64,000 nt of DNA. It comes from Sequoia sempervirens. Its lineage: Eukaryota; Streptophyta; Pinopsida; Cupressales; Cupressaceae. The position numbers and the translations under genes were made by a program. The notes below the pieces were generated by a model. The model made no database searches, had not been told where the DNA came from, and saw only the letters and a list, made by a program, of their open reading frames with translations. How positions within the stretch are numbered: position 1 is the stretch's first letter; each line of letters starts with the position of its first letter. Positions 1 to 13,016 of this stretch are shown in pieces. The stretch covers positions 698,674,217 through 698,738,216 of the forward strand of contig VDFB02270651.1 in the NCBI GenBank assembly GCA_007258455.2. The letters run 5' to 3'.

Positions 1-3000
1 AGAAGAAGTATTCTTACGACAATGATTCTTCTTAGAGTGATGCAGATGCCTTCATTGCAGCCTTGGCTACACAGGCATCAGATGATGTATGGCTGATAGA
101 TTCTAGAGCATCTTTCCACATGACATCTCATAGAGACTGGTTCATGAAGTATGAAAAATACGATGGTGGAAAGGTGTATTTGGCAAGTGATTCATCATTG
201 GAAATAGTTGGTCGTGGAAGAGTTAGAATTTAATTCCTTGATGGAAGAGTGAAGGGAATTAATGATGTAATGCATATACTAGGTCTAGCTCAAAACTTAC
301 TTTTTGTTAGTATGCTGAATGATATTGGAGTCCAAGTCATTATCTCTGGAAATGGTTGCAAGATGACTAGAGGCTCTATTGTGCTAGCAAGATGTGCTCG
401 TGTTGGTACCTTGTATAAGCTCGATGCACATGTTGTGCAAAGCAATAGTGTCTCTACCAAGTCAAAGAAAGCTACTCATGGAGGAAAAGAGGAAAATGTT
501 CCTGACAGTGTAAACTCTATGGAAGTTAAACTTCGAACAGAAAAGACTATGCTTTGGCATCATAGGCTTGGCCACATTGGTGAGAAAGGTTTAAAAACCT
601 TGAAGAATAAAAACTTGGTTGAGGGGCTTGAAGATTGTAACCTCGAATTTGAATTATGTGAGCATTGTATATATGGAAAACAACATCGTGTTTCATTTTA
701 TTCCAGTCCTCACAAATCTTCTGGTTTGCTTGATTATATACATTATGAATTTTTTGGTCTAGTGAATGTTCCTTCTTTGTCTAAGTCAAGGTACTATGTA
801 TCGTTCATTGATGATTATTCAAGAAGAGCATTTGTTTATTTGTTGAAAAGTAAATTTGAAGTGTTCAGTCGGTTTAAGGAATTTAAGAACCTTGTAGAAA
901 ATCAGAATAGAGGAAAAATAAAATGTTTAAGGATTGATAATGGCCGTGAATTTTGTTCTGATGATTCTGAGAGTATTGTAAAGATCATGGGATTAAAAGA
1001 CATAAGACTACACCTTACACTCTGCAGCAAAATGGAGTTGCAGAGAGGTTCAAGAAGATAGTGATGGAAAGAGCACAAAGTATGCTGAGCAGTGTTGGCT
1101 TGGAGGAGAAGTTTTGGGCTGAGGCAGTTGCTACATCATGTTACTTGATAAACTGTTCTCTGAATTCCGCTCTTGTTGAGAAAACACCTTTGGAAGCATG
1201 GTCTGGTAAGAAGCCCTCTTTAAGACACATTTGAGTTTTTGGCTGTGAGGCATATGCACATGTGTCGTATGAGAAAAGATCTAAATTGGAGAACAAGGTT
1301 ATCAAATGTATTTTTATTGGTTATAGTGCTGGCATAAAAGGATACAAGCTTTGGAATCCTGATACAAAGAAGGTTCTATATAGTAGAAGTGTAATCTTTC
1401 GTGAGTTGAAGCCTTCTACCTTGGATCTGCAGTTAGAGAAAAAATTAGAAAACAAAATGGATGTAGTTGAAATTCCTCTGACACCAAATAAAGAGGAATT
1501 GAAAATTGAAAATGTACCTAAAACTGAGGAGAGCTCAAGTAGTTCTGAGAGTTCTGATGAAGAAGAACAACCTCAGCCTCAACAAGTGAGGAGGTCAACT
1601 CGTGAAAGAAAGAAACCTGATAGGTATGGGTTCTCTTTGATAGATTCTACTTGTGCCTATGCTTTAATTTCTAGCACTGATGAGCCTAAGACTATGGAAG
1701 AGGCATTTAGAGTGTCTGATTCAAACTCTTGGTTGGAAGCCATGAATGAAGAAATGGCATCATTAGAAAATAATGATACTTGGAGTTTGGTGCCCTTGCC
1801 TAAAGGCAGAAAAGTTGTGGGTTGCAAATGGGTATTTAAAAATAAAATAGGTCTAGATGGTAGTGTGGAAAAATACAAGGCAAGGTTGGTTGCGAAGGGT
1901 TATTCCCAGGTAGAGGGAATTGATTATGGAGAAATTTTTTCTCCTGTAGCTAAGCTGACGTCCATTAGATTTCTTTTTTCACTTGCAACAACATATGACT
2001 TAAAGGTCGAACAGATGGATGTGAAGACAACATTTCTTCATGATGATCTTGAAGAAGAGATTTGTATGTCCCAGCCTGAGCACTTTGTAGAAAAAGGTAA
2101 AGAAAGATTGGTTTGCAAGTTGAATAAATCTCTATATGGGTTAAAGCAATCTCCTAGAATGTGGTACCAAAATTTTGACACTTTTGTTTTGTCATTGGGA
2201 TTTGTAAGATCAAAATCTAATAATTGTGTGTATTACAAAGCTAAAAGTGATCAAGTTCTTATTATTGCTCTCTATGTTGATGATATGTTGTTCATAGGCA
2301 ATAGTAAGTTAATGATTTCTGATCTTAAGTCTCAGTTGTCTACAAAGTTCAAAATGAAAGATCTTGGTGCAACAAGGTATATTCTGGGAATGGAAATAAC
2401 TAGGGACATGAATAATAGAAAACTTTTGCTCAGTCAGAGTAAGTATATCAAGACTATTCTAGAGAGATTTTGTATGAATGATTGCAAGCAGCTAGTTGTT
2501 CCAGTTTTACAGGGAACGAGGCTATCTATTGAAGACTATCCAAAATATCCTACTAAGATGGAGGACATGACTAGTGTACCCTATGCTAGTGCGGTTGGAA
2601 GTCTTATGTATGCAATGGTCTATACAAGGCCAGACATTTCCCAAGAAGTGGGAGTATTTAGTTAGTTTATGGCTAATCCTAGAAGGACACATTGGGATGC
2701 TATGAAAAGAGTATTCAGATATTTGAAGGGCACTTCAGAATATGCTTTTTGATACCATGGTAACTTGGTTGAATCATAGAGGACTCTCAGTATTCGAGGA
2801 TATGTGGATTCTGATTGGGAAGGGAACATTGACAGTAGAAGATCCACCAATGGATATACTTTCATGTTGAATGGTGGTTCAGTGAGTTGGATGAGTAAGC
2901 GATAGGTTGTAGTCGCTTTGTCCACTATAGAGGTAGAATACATGGCAGCAACACACACCTATAAAGAAGAAATATGGTTAAGACGTTTGTGGTCTAACAT

Positions 3001-3265
3001 TGGTTTTGATGCAAGGAAAATAACAATTTACTGTGACAACCAAAGTGCTATCTGTTTGGAAAAGAATCCTACTTTCCATTCTAGGATGAAACATATAGAT
3101 GTACAGTATCATTTTGTACGAGATATGGTGGAGGATGGAAAGGTCTCATTAGAAAAAGTGGATACTCTGGAGAATGTCGTAGATGCATTGATGAAGCCAG
3201 TAACCACATACAAGTTCAGGTGGTGTGCCAATTCGATGGGCCTCAATTCCCATGAATTTCAGTAG
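1..3265 (+). pseudogene. copia pol polyprotein, degenerate (protease-integrase-RT-RNase H)
   Basis: Protease: the active-site motif near 99-110 reads DSRAS where DSGAS is expected. Integrase: HHRLGH and CEHC zinc-binding residues near 555-670, first catalytic Asp in FIDDYSRR, second in IDNGREF; the catalytic Glu lies after a frameshift. RT from about 1680, with the MDVK block near 2017 and YVDD near 2274. RNase H ends in the usual copia tail before TAG 3263-3265. Breaks: TAA 231, a one-base frameshift near 993-998, TGA 1232 (CGA expected), TAG 2663, TGA 2750, TAG 2777, TAG 2903 (CAG expected). From 998 to the end everything is in one frame, so the lesions are few but disabling. Longest open stretch 1262-2665. 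Confidence 0.95.
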
Positions 3266-3303
3266 GTTTTTGTTATGCTTTGGAGGTGCCTGTGTGATCT
3301 TTG

Positions 3304-3316
3304 TCAAGTGGGAGAT
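3304..3316 (+). other. polypurine tract of the copia element
   Basis: TCAAGTGGGAGAT lies directly before the LTR start TGTTAG. AAGTGGGAGATTGTTA is the standard copia PPT/LTR junction in plants and primes plus-strand DNA synthesis. Confidence 0.85.
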
Positions 3317-4782
3317 TGTTAGAAATATGTGCCTCAATCTCATAGGCTAAAACCTCTAGAAGAGAAAAGTCGGTATGACCTTCATTGTGTCTGGCCGACT
3401 AGCAGCTATGAAACCTTATGAAATTTTCAGGTCGCCGAGACCTTGTTGATGTCTTGCTGAATGGAGCCTATCATTGTGATAGTTTCTATCTCTCACTGCT
3501 TGGGGAGATCTCTGGCCGACAAGACATTCTTATCGGATATCGTGGAGACCCTTGGATGAAAGGCTTGCTTCGGTATGAAGTCTTACCGATATGGAGAGTC
3601 TCACCGATAAGTATTCACTTGGAGTCTTCAGGGTAACACGGAGGCTTCACAATGAACTCTTGGTGACATATGTTTGTCTCACCGATGCTCATTGGGGTAA
3701 CATGGAAGCCTCGGTAAGAAGTCTTTCTGATGGTTGGTTCTCTCACTGATAGGTATGAACATCGGTGTAATCTCCTGGCGATAGCGGTAAGTCCTACTGA
3801 CGTTGGTGTTTGTTAACGGGTGTCTTCGATGAGACTCCTAGCAACTGGAGTCTTCAGAAAAAGGTGTGAACATTCAGAGTAACATCTCAACGATAGCCTA
3901 AGTCTTGCCGACGAGTGTTCTTTTCGGTATGACTTGAAGGCTCAGTGTGATCTCTTGGTGAATGATGAAGTCTTGCCGATGGAAATGCTAATGTCTATGT
4001 GACTTTGGAACTTCGGTATGATGTCTCATCAAAAACGATGGTCTTGGTGAATAGCGATACAAGTGATGATAATCAATATGATGCCTTGGAAACAAGGCAA
4101 AGTCTATTTTTTGAACTTGGTGTAGCCTCTTGCCGATAGTGATGACTCTTGGTGACATCAATCGTTAAGTCCTGTGGCATCGGGGAGACACGGTTAGTGT
4201 CTCACCGACATGTGAATACATTGTGAACGCCTTTGACCAATTGACCATCCTACGTGGTTCATCCTCGACCAATCAGAGAAGCTGAATGGGAACTGCTAGT
4301 AGTTGGACTATTGTGGCCATTACTGAGAGGAAGCTCGACAAAGAGGGGCATCATGGTTATACTCAGAGATTGAAGATTGTGATCAGTTTTGATGGTTGGA
4401 TGAACAGGTGGATGAATGGTTCGATGTATGATCAGTGTGAATCAGATTCTGAAAGTATTGTAACTTAAATAATCTATACAAGGCTGATCATTGTGAATGT
4501 TGCTATAATTTGACATCAGAAAGATAAGTCTGATCTCTGTATGTAATTCTTAATACTGTAATACAAAGTGACTTCTCTTGGTGTGGTGGGTTTTTCTCCC
4601 GTAAGGGTTTTCCCACGTAAATCTGGTGTTCATGTGTGTATGTTTAATTCTCTGTTTCTATTATTGCTTTCAAGTGTATCTTAATTGGACTGTAATTGAA
4701 AATTTAAAAGTATCTCTACATTCTTCCCTGAGGTTTTGACGAACTAGGAGAGTTGTTTTCACACTTAGCTTTCCTTCCAACA
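3317..4782 (+). repeat. 3' LTR of the copia element
   Basis: Starts TGTTAG just after the PPT and ends CCAACA, giving near-matching inverted ends (TGTTAG/TGTTGG). About 1.47 kb. A TATA-like stretch lies near 4472-4480, and a T-rich block with CCCACGTAAA at about 4592-4620, of the kind common near the R/U5 region of plant copia LTRs. No second copy is in the window, so age cannot be read. The 3' boundary could shift to 4785 because of the CAACAACA repeat. Confidence 0.8.
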
Positions 4783-6060
4783 ACATGTAGTGTTTGAATT
4801 TTTATGAGGCAAAAACTAATGCTAAGTAGGATTTCTCAATAGATGAATAGTTTATTTCATAGCCCACTAAGGTCCTGCTGATGTAGTAGATAGCTCTTTC
4901 TTTCTTTTTTCATCATGTTGTGCTAGAAGAGCACCAAATGTTGTTGATGTCACTGAAATATACAAGATCAGTGGTTTGTTCAGTATTGGTGGCATGAGAA
5001 CTAGAGGTTTCAATAGATAGTCTTTGATTTGCTAGAAATATTTTTCACACTTCTCATCCCACTTGTAAGTTATTCCTTTATGGAGAAGATGTAAAAAAGG
5101 TTGGATTTTGTCTGATAGTTGCACTATGAACCTTTTGATGGACTACAATCTTTCTTGTAACCCTCTCATTTGCTTTAGTGTTTGTGGTGGTTCTATGTCT
5201 AGGATGGATTTTACCTTTGTTGGGTCAATTTCTATCCCTCTTTGTGAGATGATATAGCCAGGAAGCTTCCCTGATGTAACCCAAAAGGCACACTTTTTTT
5301 TATTTAGTCTGTCTTTGTATTCTTCAAGCCTGTCAAAGTTGGGTCCTAAGACTTGTATGTGCTCACTTATTTTCTTTGTTTATTCTAAAATATCATCCAC
5401 ATAATCTTCAACTGTTTTATGGATCATGACATGAAAGGTGAGGGTCATTGCACCTTGATAAGTGGCTCCTACATTCTTTAACCCAAATGTCATCATGTTC
5501 CAAAAATATGTCCCCCATGGACAAGTGAATGAAGTTTTGTGTTGATCCTGCTTGGCGATCATGATTTGATTATATCCTAAAAACCCATCCATTAGCGATA
5601 GCATTTCATGACTAACTGTTAAGTCCACTATGATGTCGATGTTAGGAAGAGGGAAATCATCCTTCGGGAATTCTTTATTTAAGTCTCTGAAATTAGTGCA
5701 TATTTTGATGCCCCCAATGAGTTTTAAGATTGGTACCATGTTTGAAACCCACTCAGGATAATCTATCAGTCAGATAAATCCAATGTCAATAAACTTTTGT
5801 AACTCAAATTTGACCAAGAGTACTATTTGAGGATGCATCTTTCTTAACTTTTATTTTACTAGTTTGGATTTAGGATAGACTGCTAGATGATGTACTATCA
5901 CTTTTGGATCAAGGCATGGCATATCTATGTATGACCATGCAAAGTTAGATGTGTGCTCTTTCAGGAATGCTACTAGGTTGTTCTATTCTTCATCCAACAA
6001 GTATTTTGTATAGAAAGTGATCTTGGGTGGTTCTTTTGTTCCCACATTGATTGGAGTGGC
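4783..6060 (-). pseudogene. element A reverse transcriptase and partial RNase H
   Basis: The best open stretch (5739 to 5380) holds DLNKEFPKDDFPLPNIDIIV, the MDGFLGYNQI block, the WGTYFWNMM/FGLKN block and the YVDD catalytic motif near its C-end. Upstream (5740-5960) the frame continues as WVSNMVP preceded by HHLAVYPKS, the usual Tat lead-in, with in-frame stops. Downstream the connection and RNase H domain run to 4783 and break off within the KHYML segment, where copia inserted. Missense changes include MTFGLKN for MPFGLKN. Inactive. Confidence 0.9.
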
Positions 6061-6099
6061 CTTTTCTACTAATACTATTGACTGCTCTGGATGTATTAG

Positions 6100-6787
6100 G
6101 CCAAGATTCCTTAGGGATTTCTCAGGAATGATGGGTTCGAGAAAACCATTATCATTTTGTCCTTACTTCTCATTCTTGTTATAGCCCCATCCCTTCACTA
6201 GCTGCAAGCCTTTATTGTCATCTTCCATGGGAAGAACATGAATAGGTCGTTCATCTTGATAGAGGAGTTTAGAGACATCTTCCTCATTTACATCTTCTTG
6301 GTTCAAATCTCCCCACTTGGTGAAGGTGGTAGCTTCCATCTTGATTGGTTTAGTCTCTTTATTGCTAGATGTCAGTTTCCCATGGGATTGAGGAGAAAGA
6401 GGTAGCTCTCCTAAGACAAAGGTATTCTTCATTAGATTATAGTTTCCATAGCCATCATCTTGGACTATTGATTTGATGTCGAGTATACTCTGCATAATGG
6501 ATTTTTTTATTTCAGAGGTAGATGCAAGGGATGATGGGTCAACAAATGAGGTAGAAGGTGTAGGCCCTTCATCATCTTGGGTATTTGGGGGATTTATATA
6601 GAACTTGGCCTCAAGATTTTTGCAGTATTAAAAAGGGTCAGGATCTCATGGATGGTAATTTCTCTACCCTCAAAGGGAAACTTTACACATTGATGATAGG
6701 TCAAGGCTATAGCTTTTAGGGCATGGATCTATGGTTGGACAAGTAGGATGTTGTAGGGAAGATCAAGGTCAAGCACTTGGCATGCAG
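6100..6787 (-). pseudogene. element A protease-RT linker with G-patch-like segment
   Basis: An open stretch (6495-6163) encodes an acidic, Thr/Ser-rich linker ending KGLQLVKGWGYNKNEK, followed after a stop by QGQNDNG and, further on, NLGL. The spacing of Gly residues (GLQ..x..GY....GQ..NG) recalls the G-patch found after protease in Tat-type elements and betaretroviruses. Element C has the equivalent segment (37045-37185). The G-patch call is an inference from pattern, not from a profile search. Confidence 0.55.
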
Positions 6788-7100
6788 TTATTGCAATGAT
6801 GGGTCCCACTTGGATGAGTAATGTAATGATGCCTTATGATACATGCTCTTGTTCGTCATATGCTCTGATGGTGGTACTCTTTGCTTTCTCAATAGTATCC
6901 TTTGATAGCCTAGGTTCTTGATCAATTGAAGGGTACAAATGTTCAGACTAGCACCTCCATCTACTAGGAATATTTTGACCTTGTTCTTATGAATGACTAG
7001 ATCAAGGTGTAAATCACAGTTATGACAAGGTTGTGACAATAGGTCTTGTTTCGAGAAGGTGAGAAGATGATGAGCGATATGCCCTACCATAGCTTGAAAC
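6788..7100 (-). pseudogene. element A aspartic protease
   Basis: Contains the active-site motif LVDGGASLNIC (Asp codon near 6959-6961) with DGGA in place of the retroviral DSGA, as usual in Tat elements. The segment before it (HKNKVKIF) matches the corresponding parts of B and C. A frameshift shortly after NLGYQR destroys the C-terminal half. It would have cut the Gag-Pol polyprotein. Confidence 0.85.
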
Positions 7101-7109
7101 TAATTTGTA

Positions 7110-10100
7110 TCAATATCCTTGGGGATAGATGATTCTGAGAAAGCTTTCTCTAAGATTTCTCTATGCACAGGGGATAGCCTTAATAGTTCCAAGATTGATA
7201 TCTATGGAGGGGTCTTCTTAATTTGATCTAGGAGATTGTAATTTTTAGGATGGGATGCTGGAAAAGTAGGTTGTGCCCTAGATTGAGATGGGACTCCTTG
7301 GACAATGATTTTTCCATGTCGTGTGGTGACTCCACACTTTGCACTAGGCCCTTTGATGGTGATGACAATAATGATGCTATCATAGGAAGAGACCATGTTG
7401 GAATAGGTATGTTGCACATTTTTTTAATCCTTAGCTTTTCTATTGTTGTTCCCTTTGCTATGATCTGGCATAGGGTTCTTGTATATCTTAAGATCCTGAT
7501 TCGCAATTGGTACCTCAATAGATATGGTTTTATTTTCTATGAGGTATTGGATAATATTTTTGAGCCACATGCAATTTTCCATTTTGTTTCCTTTGATTTT
7601 GTGAAAGTCACAAAGATCATTCTCGTTGTACCAGGATGGTTTCTCTTGTGGTTCTTGGTAGTTTTCAAAGTTGGGAAGTTTTATCAGATTTTACTCTACC
7701 AACTTCATGATGGTTTCAATAAGTTCTGACAACTATACTTGCATTTAGGATAGTTGTTCTTGTTAGGGGTTCACCTTTGTTGTGTTTTAGTGTTGTTGAT
7801 GTGATTGTTCTGAGGAGGTGTTGTTGGTTGATTGTTAGCAACTTGATTGTTGTTTGTTCTAGGAGCACTTAGGACCACCTTAGCATCTACCACACCATCA
7901 TGTGTTACATTTTTGTTCTCAGCCCAGACACGAGGCTTTTCATTTGAACTAGTTCATGGGTGATTGTCTTTGTAAGCTTGAGTATTTCCCTATTAGATTA
8001 GAGCTCTCTCAATGTTAAGGGATCTAGGGACAAGCTCATCATAAGATGTGATGCACTGCATTTTCAATTGGAAGGTTAGATTTTGATCTAGATTTTCTAT
8101 CACGATCCCCACTTGTTCATCAGGAAGAGGCCATTTTCTCTTACTAGCTCTTTGTCTCCATCATTGCAAAATTTAGTGAAATTTTCTCCTTTATTTTTTC
8201 TAGGAGTGTACAACTCTTATAGGCTTACATCTATGTCAAGATTAAAGGAGAAATGATCGATGAAATTATTGGTAATTTCTTGAAAAATTTTGATACCAGA
8301 AGGAAGTTGAGAAAACTAATCCATTGCAAGACTTGTTAGACTTCGAGGGAAGAGGCGTATTAAATAAGAATCATTATAAGAAACCTCCATACACATGATG
8401 TTAAATTCTTTGACATGGTCTAAAAAATTTCATCTCCCTTTGTATTTATCGAATTTGGGGATTTCAAAGCCCGGAGGGAATGGTGCCATTGCAATGTTTG
8501 GATCGAATGGATAAGGACATAGGTTCTATGTATGGGGCTTCTTTTTCTTTCCCATCTGAAGGTCATGCATTTCTTGTGACAATGCCTTAAGTTGTGATGT
8601 TGGATAGTCTTGTAGGTTTGGTGGAGGAACTTATGTTGTGATGATGGATGAGTTCTAATATGATAAGGTGTTATATGGGGTGTATGGTGGTGTGAGATTC
8701 TGTGAAGGTGATTGAGGTGTTGATGTATATGTTCCTAATGCATTTGTATTGATGATGTTCTAATGAGGATTATAGTAGGAACTTGGTTGTTGTTGTTGTT
8801 GTTGTTGGGTATACTACTAAGCTAGTAAGGCTCAATGTTGTTTTTGAGCCACAAGGGCTGATTGTTGGGCTTGTTGTTGTTGTTGTGCCACAAGGGTTTA
8901 TTGTTGGACCTATTTTTGTTGTTGTTCTGCTAAGGCTACTTGATGGGCTTGATTTTGTTGCTGAAGTAAGGCTGCTTGTTATTGTTGTTGTTGTTATTTT
9001 CTTTCTTGATGTGCTGCTAAGGCTGCTTGTTGTTGTTGCTACTATTGTTTTGTTCATTACTACATTGCTAAGGCTGATTATTGTTTTTGTTGCTACTATT
9101 GTTGTGTTTCTAGGGCTACTTGTTGTTGTTGTTATTATTGGATGTATTTTTGATATGCTTGTTGTGCTTGCTATAAATCTAAGGAATGCACTTGTTATGT
9201 AGGATCAAGTGTTTGTTGGGACATATATGATGGATTATGAGTGTTGATGTTTTGATTGGGTAGCAGATAGGTGATGAGAGGTTGGGGGTTCCCTTGGTTT
9301 AACATTCCTTGTAAGATAGTGGATTAACGTGGAGGAATGTAAGTTTGAGGTCCCATTTGATTTCACATGGTAAAGGGGACCATGGGGAAAGATGAGGATG
9401 ACGCCATTAGATTTTTCAATGATAATGACACACTAGGACCTTGAGTCCATTGATTAAAAAGGTTCCCTTGTCCCATGTCTTAAGGATTTACTTGCATTAG
9501 GGATGTGGACAAGGTATTAGCTAGGTTGATGGGATTTATGACCAAGGGATTGTTTAGAGGTGGGTTGATAATGGATGGGATGGGTGTGTTTTGTGAAGCC
9601 AACAGTATGGATGAACTAGTTGGAGGATTGGGTAGAGATGTCCCAATTTTCATTAACTCTATTATCTATGGCATTGGCATGCCCTTTTGTGTTGTTTTGA
9701 GACACTTGGTCCATAATACTTTGTGTGATTGTGGGCATAGTTGTGGTACTCATGGGTATGGATGAAGAGGGGTGTCCTTGATATGTGGAGTTTGTTGTGG
9801 AGTAATGAAGTTCAAGGGGTTTATATGGATGTTGGGGATCTTTGGGAATGGGAGGAGCACCAAAGGTAGGTGTCCAAGTAGTGTTTTGGGATGGAGGATT
9901 GGTATTGAGGGTACCCACAAGTGTGTTTCTTTTGAATGGAAGAGTTAGACCAAATTCTTTAGCAAGACTAGCTGCAAGACTAGGAGGGGATGCTTGATTT
10001 AGCCCTAGTGATGGAGTTGTAAAGCCTTGTGTCAAATTTTGTGCAAAAAACGATGGTGAAATTGGAGCTACATTTCCAAAGGCTTGATGTGTTCCAAGAT

Positions 10101-10259
10101 TTCTTCCCTAATAATTCCAAATGAGTTATGGGTAACGTCTTCAATCTCATATGACCCTGATGGAGATGATGGTTATTTTGATGGGGTAACTTGACTTCTT
10201 GGATCAAATTATAGAGGATTTGGATCACTTGAGGTAAATGTGACTTTGGTTTTCTCCAT
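7110..10259 (-). pseudogene. element A gag, degenerate
   Basis: A plausible start ATG is at 10259-10257 (MEKTKVTFTSS). The N-terminal region is low complexity and Gln/Thr-rich: on the plus strand it appears as long TTG runs at 8783-9180. The gag core is recognisable at about 8560-8300 (FEIPKFDKYKGR, then CMEVSYNDSYLIRLFPRSL), matching element C. The zinc-knuckle position 7612-7571 reads CDFHKIKGNKMENC; the His between the two ends is Asn here, so the knuckle is broken. Multiple stops and frameshifts throughout. Confidence 0.85.
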
Positions 10260-12994
10260 GATCCTCTTGTGTTGTGATCTTGTCTTTACCATAAATTTTC
10301 GGTCAGCTATGGGAGAGTTGTGTTGTGGTTTATAATGTTTGAACTCTCTAGTTGACTCAAATTTAGGTAAAAGGGATGCTCTAAGTCTTTTTGGAGCAAT
10401 GATGATAATGGGGGATGAAAAGGTGGATGATGTGGAAAGTTATCTTTGAATTTTTTTTGGGAAAGCAATTCTCACTTAAGAGTTTGATGTTTTGATGTTT
10501 GATAAAGGATTCTTATGAACTTGAAAATATTTAGGGTAGACTGGTGACCTTCAAGATAAACTAGCTCAAAGATGATAACTAACTCAACCAAGTGCATGAA
10601 AAAGGATACATTTCACCTACAAAGTATCTAAGTTAGGGGTTGGTTTGATAGATGTTTAATTCAAAAAGTGTTAGTGTATTCAATTTTTTTGTAAAGTTTG
10701 GTGAGTGAAGGATGAATTTTGATTGAGGGGTGAATGAAGTGTTTGACCCAATGTTGACCTAGAGTGAACCTTTGTTTGATAAGACCAAGGTAGTGAGAAA
10801 CATGCTAGACCTTTAAATTTTTCAAATCCTAAAGACCCAATGTTTTAGATAGGTTCATTATCATGAAAAAGACTTGGGTTTTGACTAAAAAAGAACATAT
10901 ACAAATTTGGATTATTCCTTGAAACAAGTTTGTAGAAGTTGTATACAATCTTGGTTATGTTTTGGTGAAGTGCTGAAAGGTATTTTTTGAGAGATTTTGG
11001 AGTGAGATGCCTAAGTTTAAAATGACGACCTATAGATCTTCTCTTGGGGATTCTGATTTTGTGTGAGATCATTTAGAGAAGTCTAAGTATATGGAAGAAA
11101 AGAGGATATTTATTGTCACGCAGGTGGTGGTAATATGGACTTTTCAGCCTCAATATCAGTTTGTTCCTCTTCTTTGTTTAAGATGTTTGTGACATTTCTC
11201 CACTAAGTTGGTGTTTCTTTTGTTTCAAAAGTGAAATTTCTCAAACTACTAATTATATCAATTTGTTATCCTTTAGTGAGTTCAAATTTTGGTTGAATAA
11301 TAGTAGGTGTAATGTTGGGTTGTTCAACGGGAGTGAACGGTATCTAAATAGTCATGTGGGGTACAATTGTGTCAATTTATCTTTCCTAAGTGAATATTTT
11401 TTACCACAAACACTTTTCTTGATTATGTTCAAACTAGATGTCTATGTGAAAAACATCATAAATTTCACAATGTCCATTTCGTGAAAAGGATGAAGTTCCA
11501 ACCATAGTTTCCTATGTTAACTTTGGGAAAATATGGATTGAGATATAAGTCAAGATATTTAGAAATATCTAAGGATAGAAATCCTTAGTATAAGCATTAA
11601 TATCAAGGATATTTCAAGAGGTATCCATACTTTATACCAAAGGGTTTGAAATTTTGAAAAGATTGTGAATGTTTGTTTGTAAGTTTTATGAACCAAGCAA
11701 TGTATTAAACTAACTCACAAGAATTTTCCATCCTAGGCTCAAAAGATACTGCTTACTGAATCCCCACTCAGATTTCTCCAAACACTAAAACAATGCAGAG
11801 AGTTAGAGATTTGGTGACACTGGCTTCCCTCCATGACACACACTTGTCGGGACCACTAAATCTCAAAATCCTGAAGATCCAAACATCCGCATCCGCACTT
11901 GATGTTTATAACTTTCATCACAAACACATTATTTATATAGAAAATTGAAAGAGCTTGGCTTTAGATTGTTTTTTCTTGAGTCATTCCATCCTTTCGAAAT
12001 GGGGACGCAGGCCCTCTAAAGATAAACAATAGCAAGGAAGTACTTCTGTAGTTCAATCATCCTAGTTTGTAGGAAATGAGGAGAGAACACACACAATGCC
12101 TTTTCCCTACACTAGCAAGGGGTTCATTTTTAATCCAAATTGAAAGATGTAGGTGATTATACAAAGTTTTAAGGAATTTTTCTATTTCTCAAGATCGTCA
12201 AGTGGCACGAGAGAATTGCATATGCATTCAATAACAAAGACGTAAATCAAAACACAAAAAAAACTCATTAATTTTAACCCCTAAAGCTAAGATGAATTCA
12301 GTTTATGCACCAAATGAAATGTTAAGTTATTTTGTCCAATTTTAAACCCAAAATACAATGATGAAATGAGGGTTCAATTTTAGTCCCGTTTGAGCATTCT
12401 TTTTAAAACCCAAATAAAAATTAGTGACGTCCTAAGGTATAAAATGAAAAGCATAAGAAATTGGGTTATAATTTCCCCAAAAGTGTCAAACGATTGTTAC
12501 AACTATAAGATTCGAAGATGAGAATGCTTCTTCACTTCAACTTTTATCATCCATCTTAGAAAACCGAGTTAGTCTAAAAACCAAAACAAAATTAGAGGAA
12601 TGTTAGTAATTTGATGAAGTAAAAAAAACTAAAACACATGCTGAAAAACAATAATTAAATTTATTACCAGAGTTGCACGTTGCTATTCACAATAACGTAA
12701 CTTTGGTGAACCTGGGCATCACTCTATAGAGAAAATAGCGATGACGATAATGTCACCATTCGAAGAGTGTAACCATTTGCAAATTTCAATACCTCTAAAA
12801 AGTATTATGATCATCGTTTGTTTTAATCAACATCAGGATATTAAATAGGTTTCATTGATTCTGATGATGATAGTGTCACTGTATGGCAATGCCCAACAAA
12901 AGCATCGCTGAAATTCTTTTGGGTGTCATTGTATCCTACAAAAGTTAGAAAAAATGAATTTGAGATAGAAATTGATTAAATTTGATTAGTTTTT
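10260..12994 (-). other. element A leader (gag 5' untranslated region)
   Basis: About 2.7 kb between the PBS and the gag start without a believable ORF. It carries GGAATGACTCAA (minus strand, 11987-11976), matching the conserved leader box of element C, and a segment at 12660-12960 with GTGACA/GTGATG-type imperfect repeats. Tat elements usually have leaders of this size. Confidence 0.6.
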
Positions 12995-13012
12995 CCCTCC
13001 TTCTCATGCCAA
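12995..13012 (-). other. primer binding site of element A
   Basis: On the minus strand TTGGCATGAGAAGGAGGG follows the 5' LTR after four bases. Sixteen of eighteen bases equal the PBS of element C. I cannot name the tRNA from memory. Confidence 0.65.
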
Positions 13013-13016
13013 AATA

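Larger units (their letters stand above)
1..4782 (+). mobile_element. Ty1/copia LTR retrotransposon, 3' part (5' LTR and gag outside window)
   Basis: Domain order protease, integrase, reverse transcriptase, RNase H, polypurine tract, LTR is that of Ty1/copia. The left end is cut by the window. The right LTR ends at about 4782 (CCAACA); the next bases belong to the RNase H region of minus-strand gypsy element A, so this copy inserted into A and is the younger of the two. ACATG at 4783-4787 is a candidate right target duplication; the left partner is outside the window. The Tork/TNT1-like look of pol is an impression only. Confidence 0.95.

Noticed and set aside
8783..9202. Val/Leu-rich plus-strand frame
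   Set aside because: Shadow of the CAA/Gln-rich gag of A on the minus strand.
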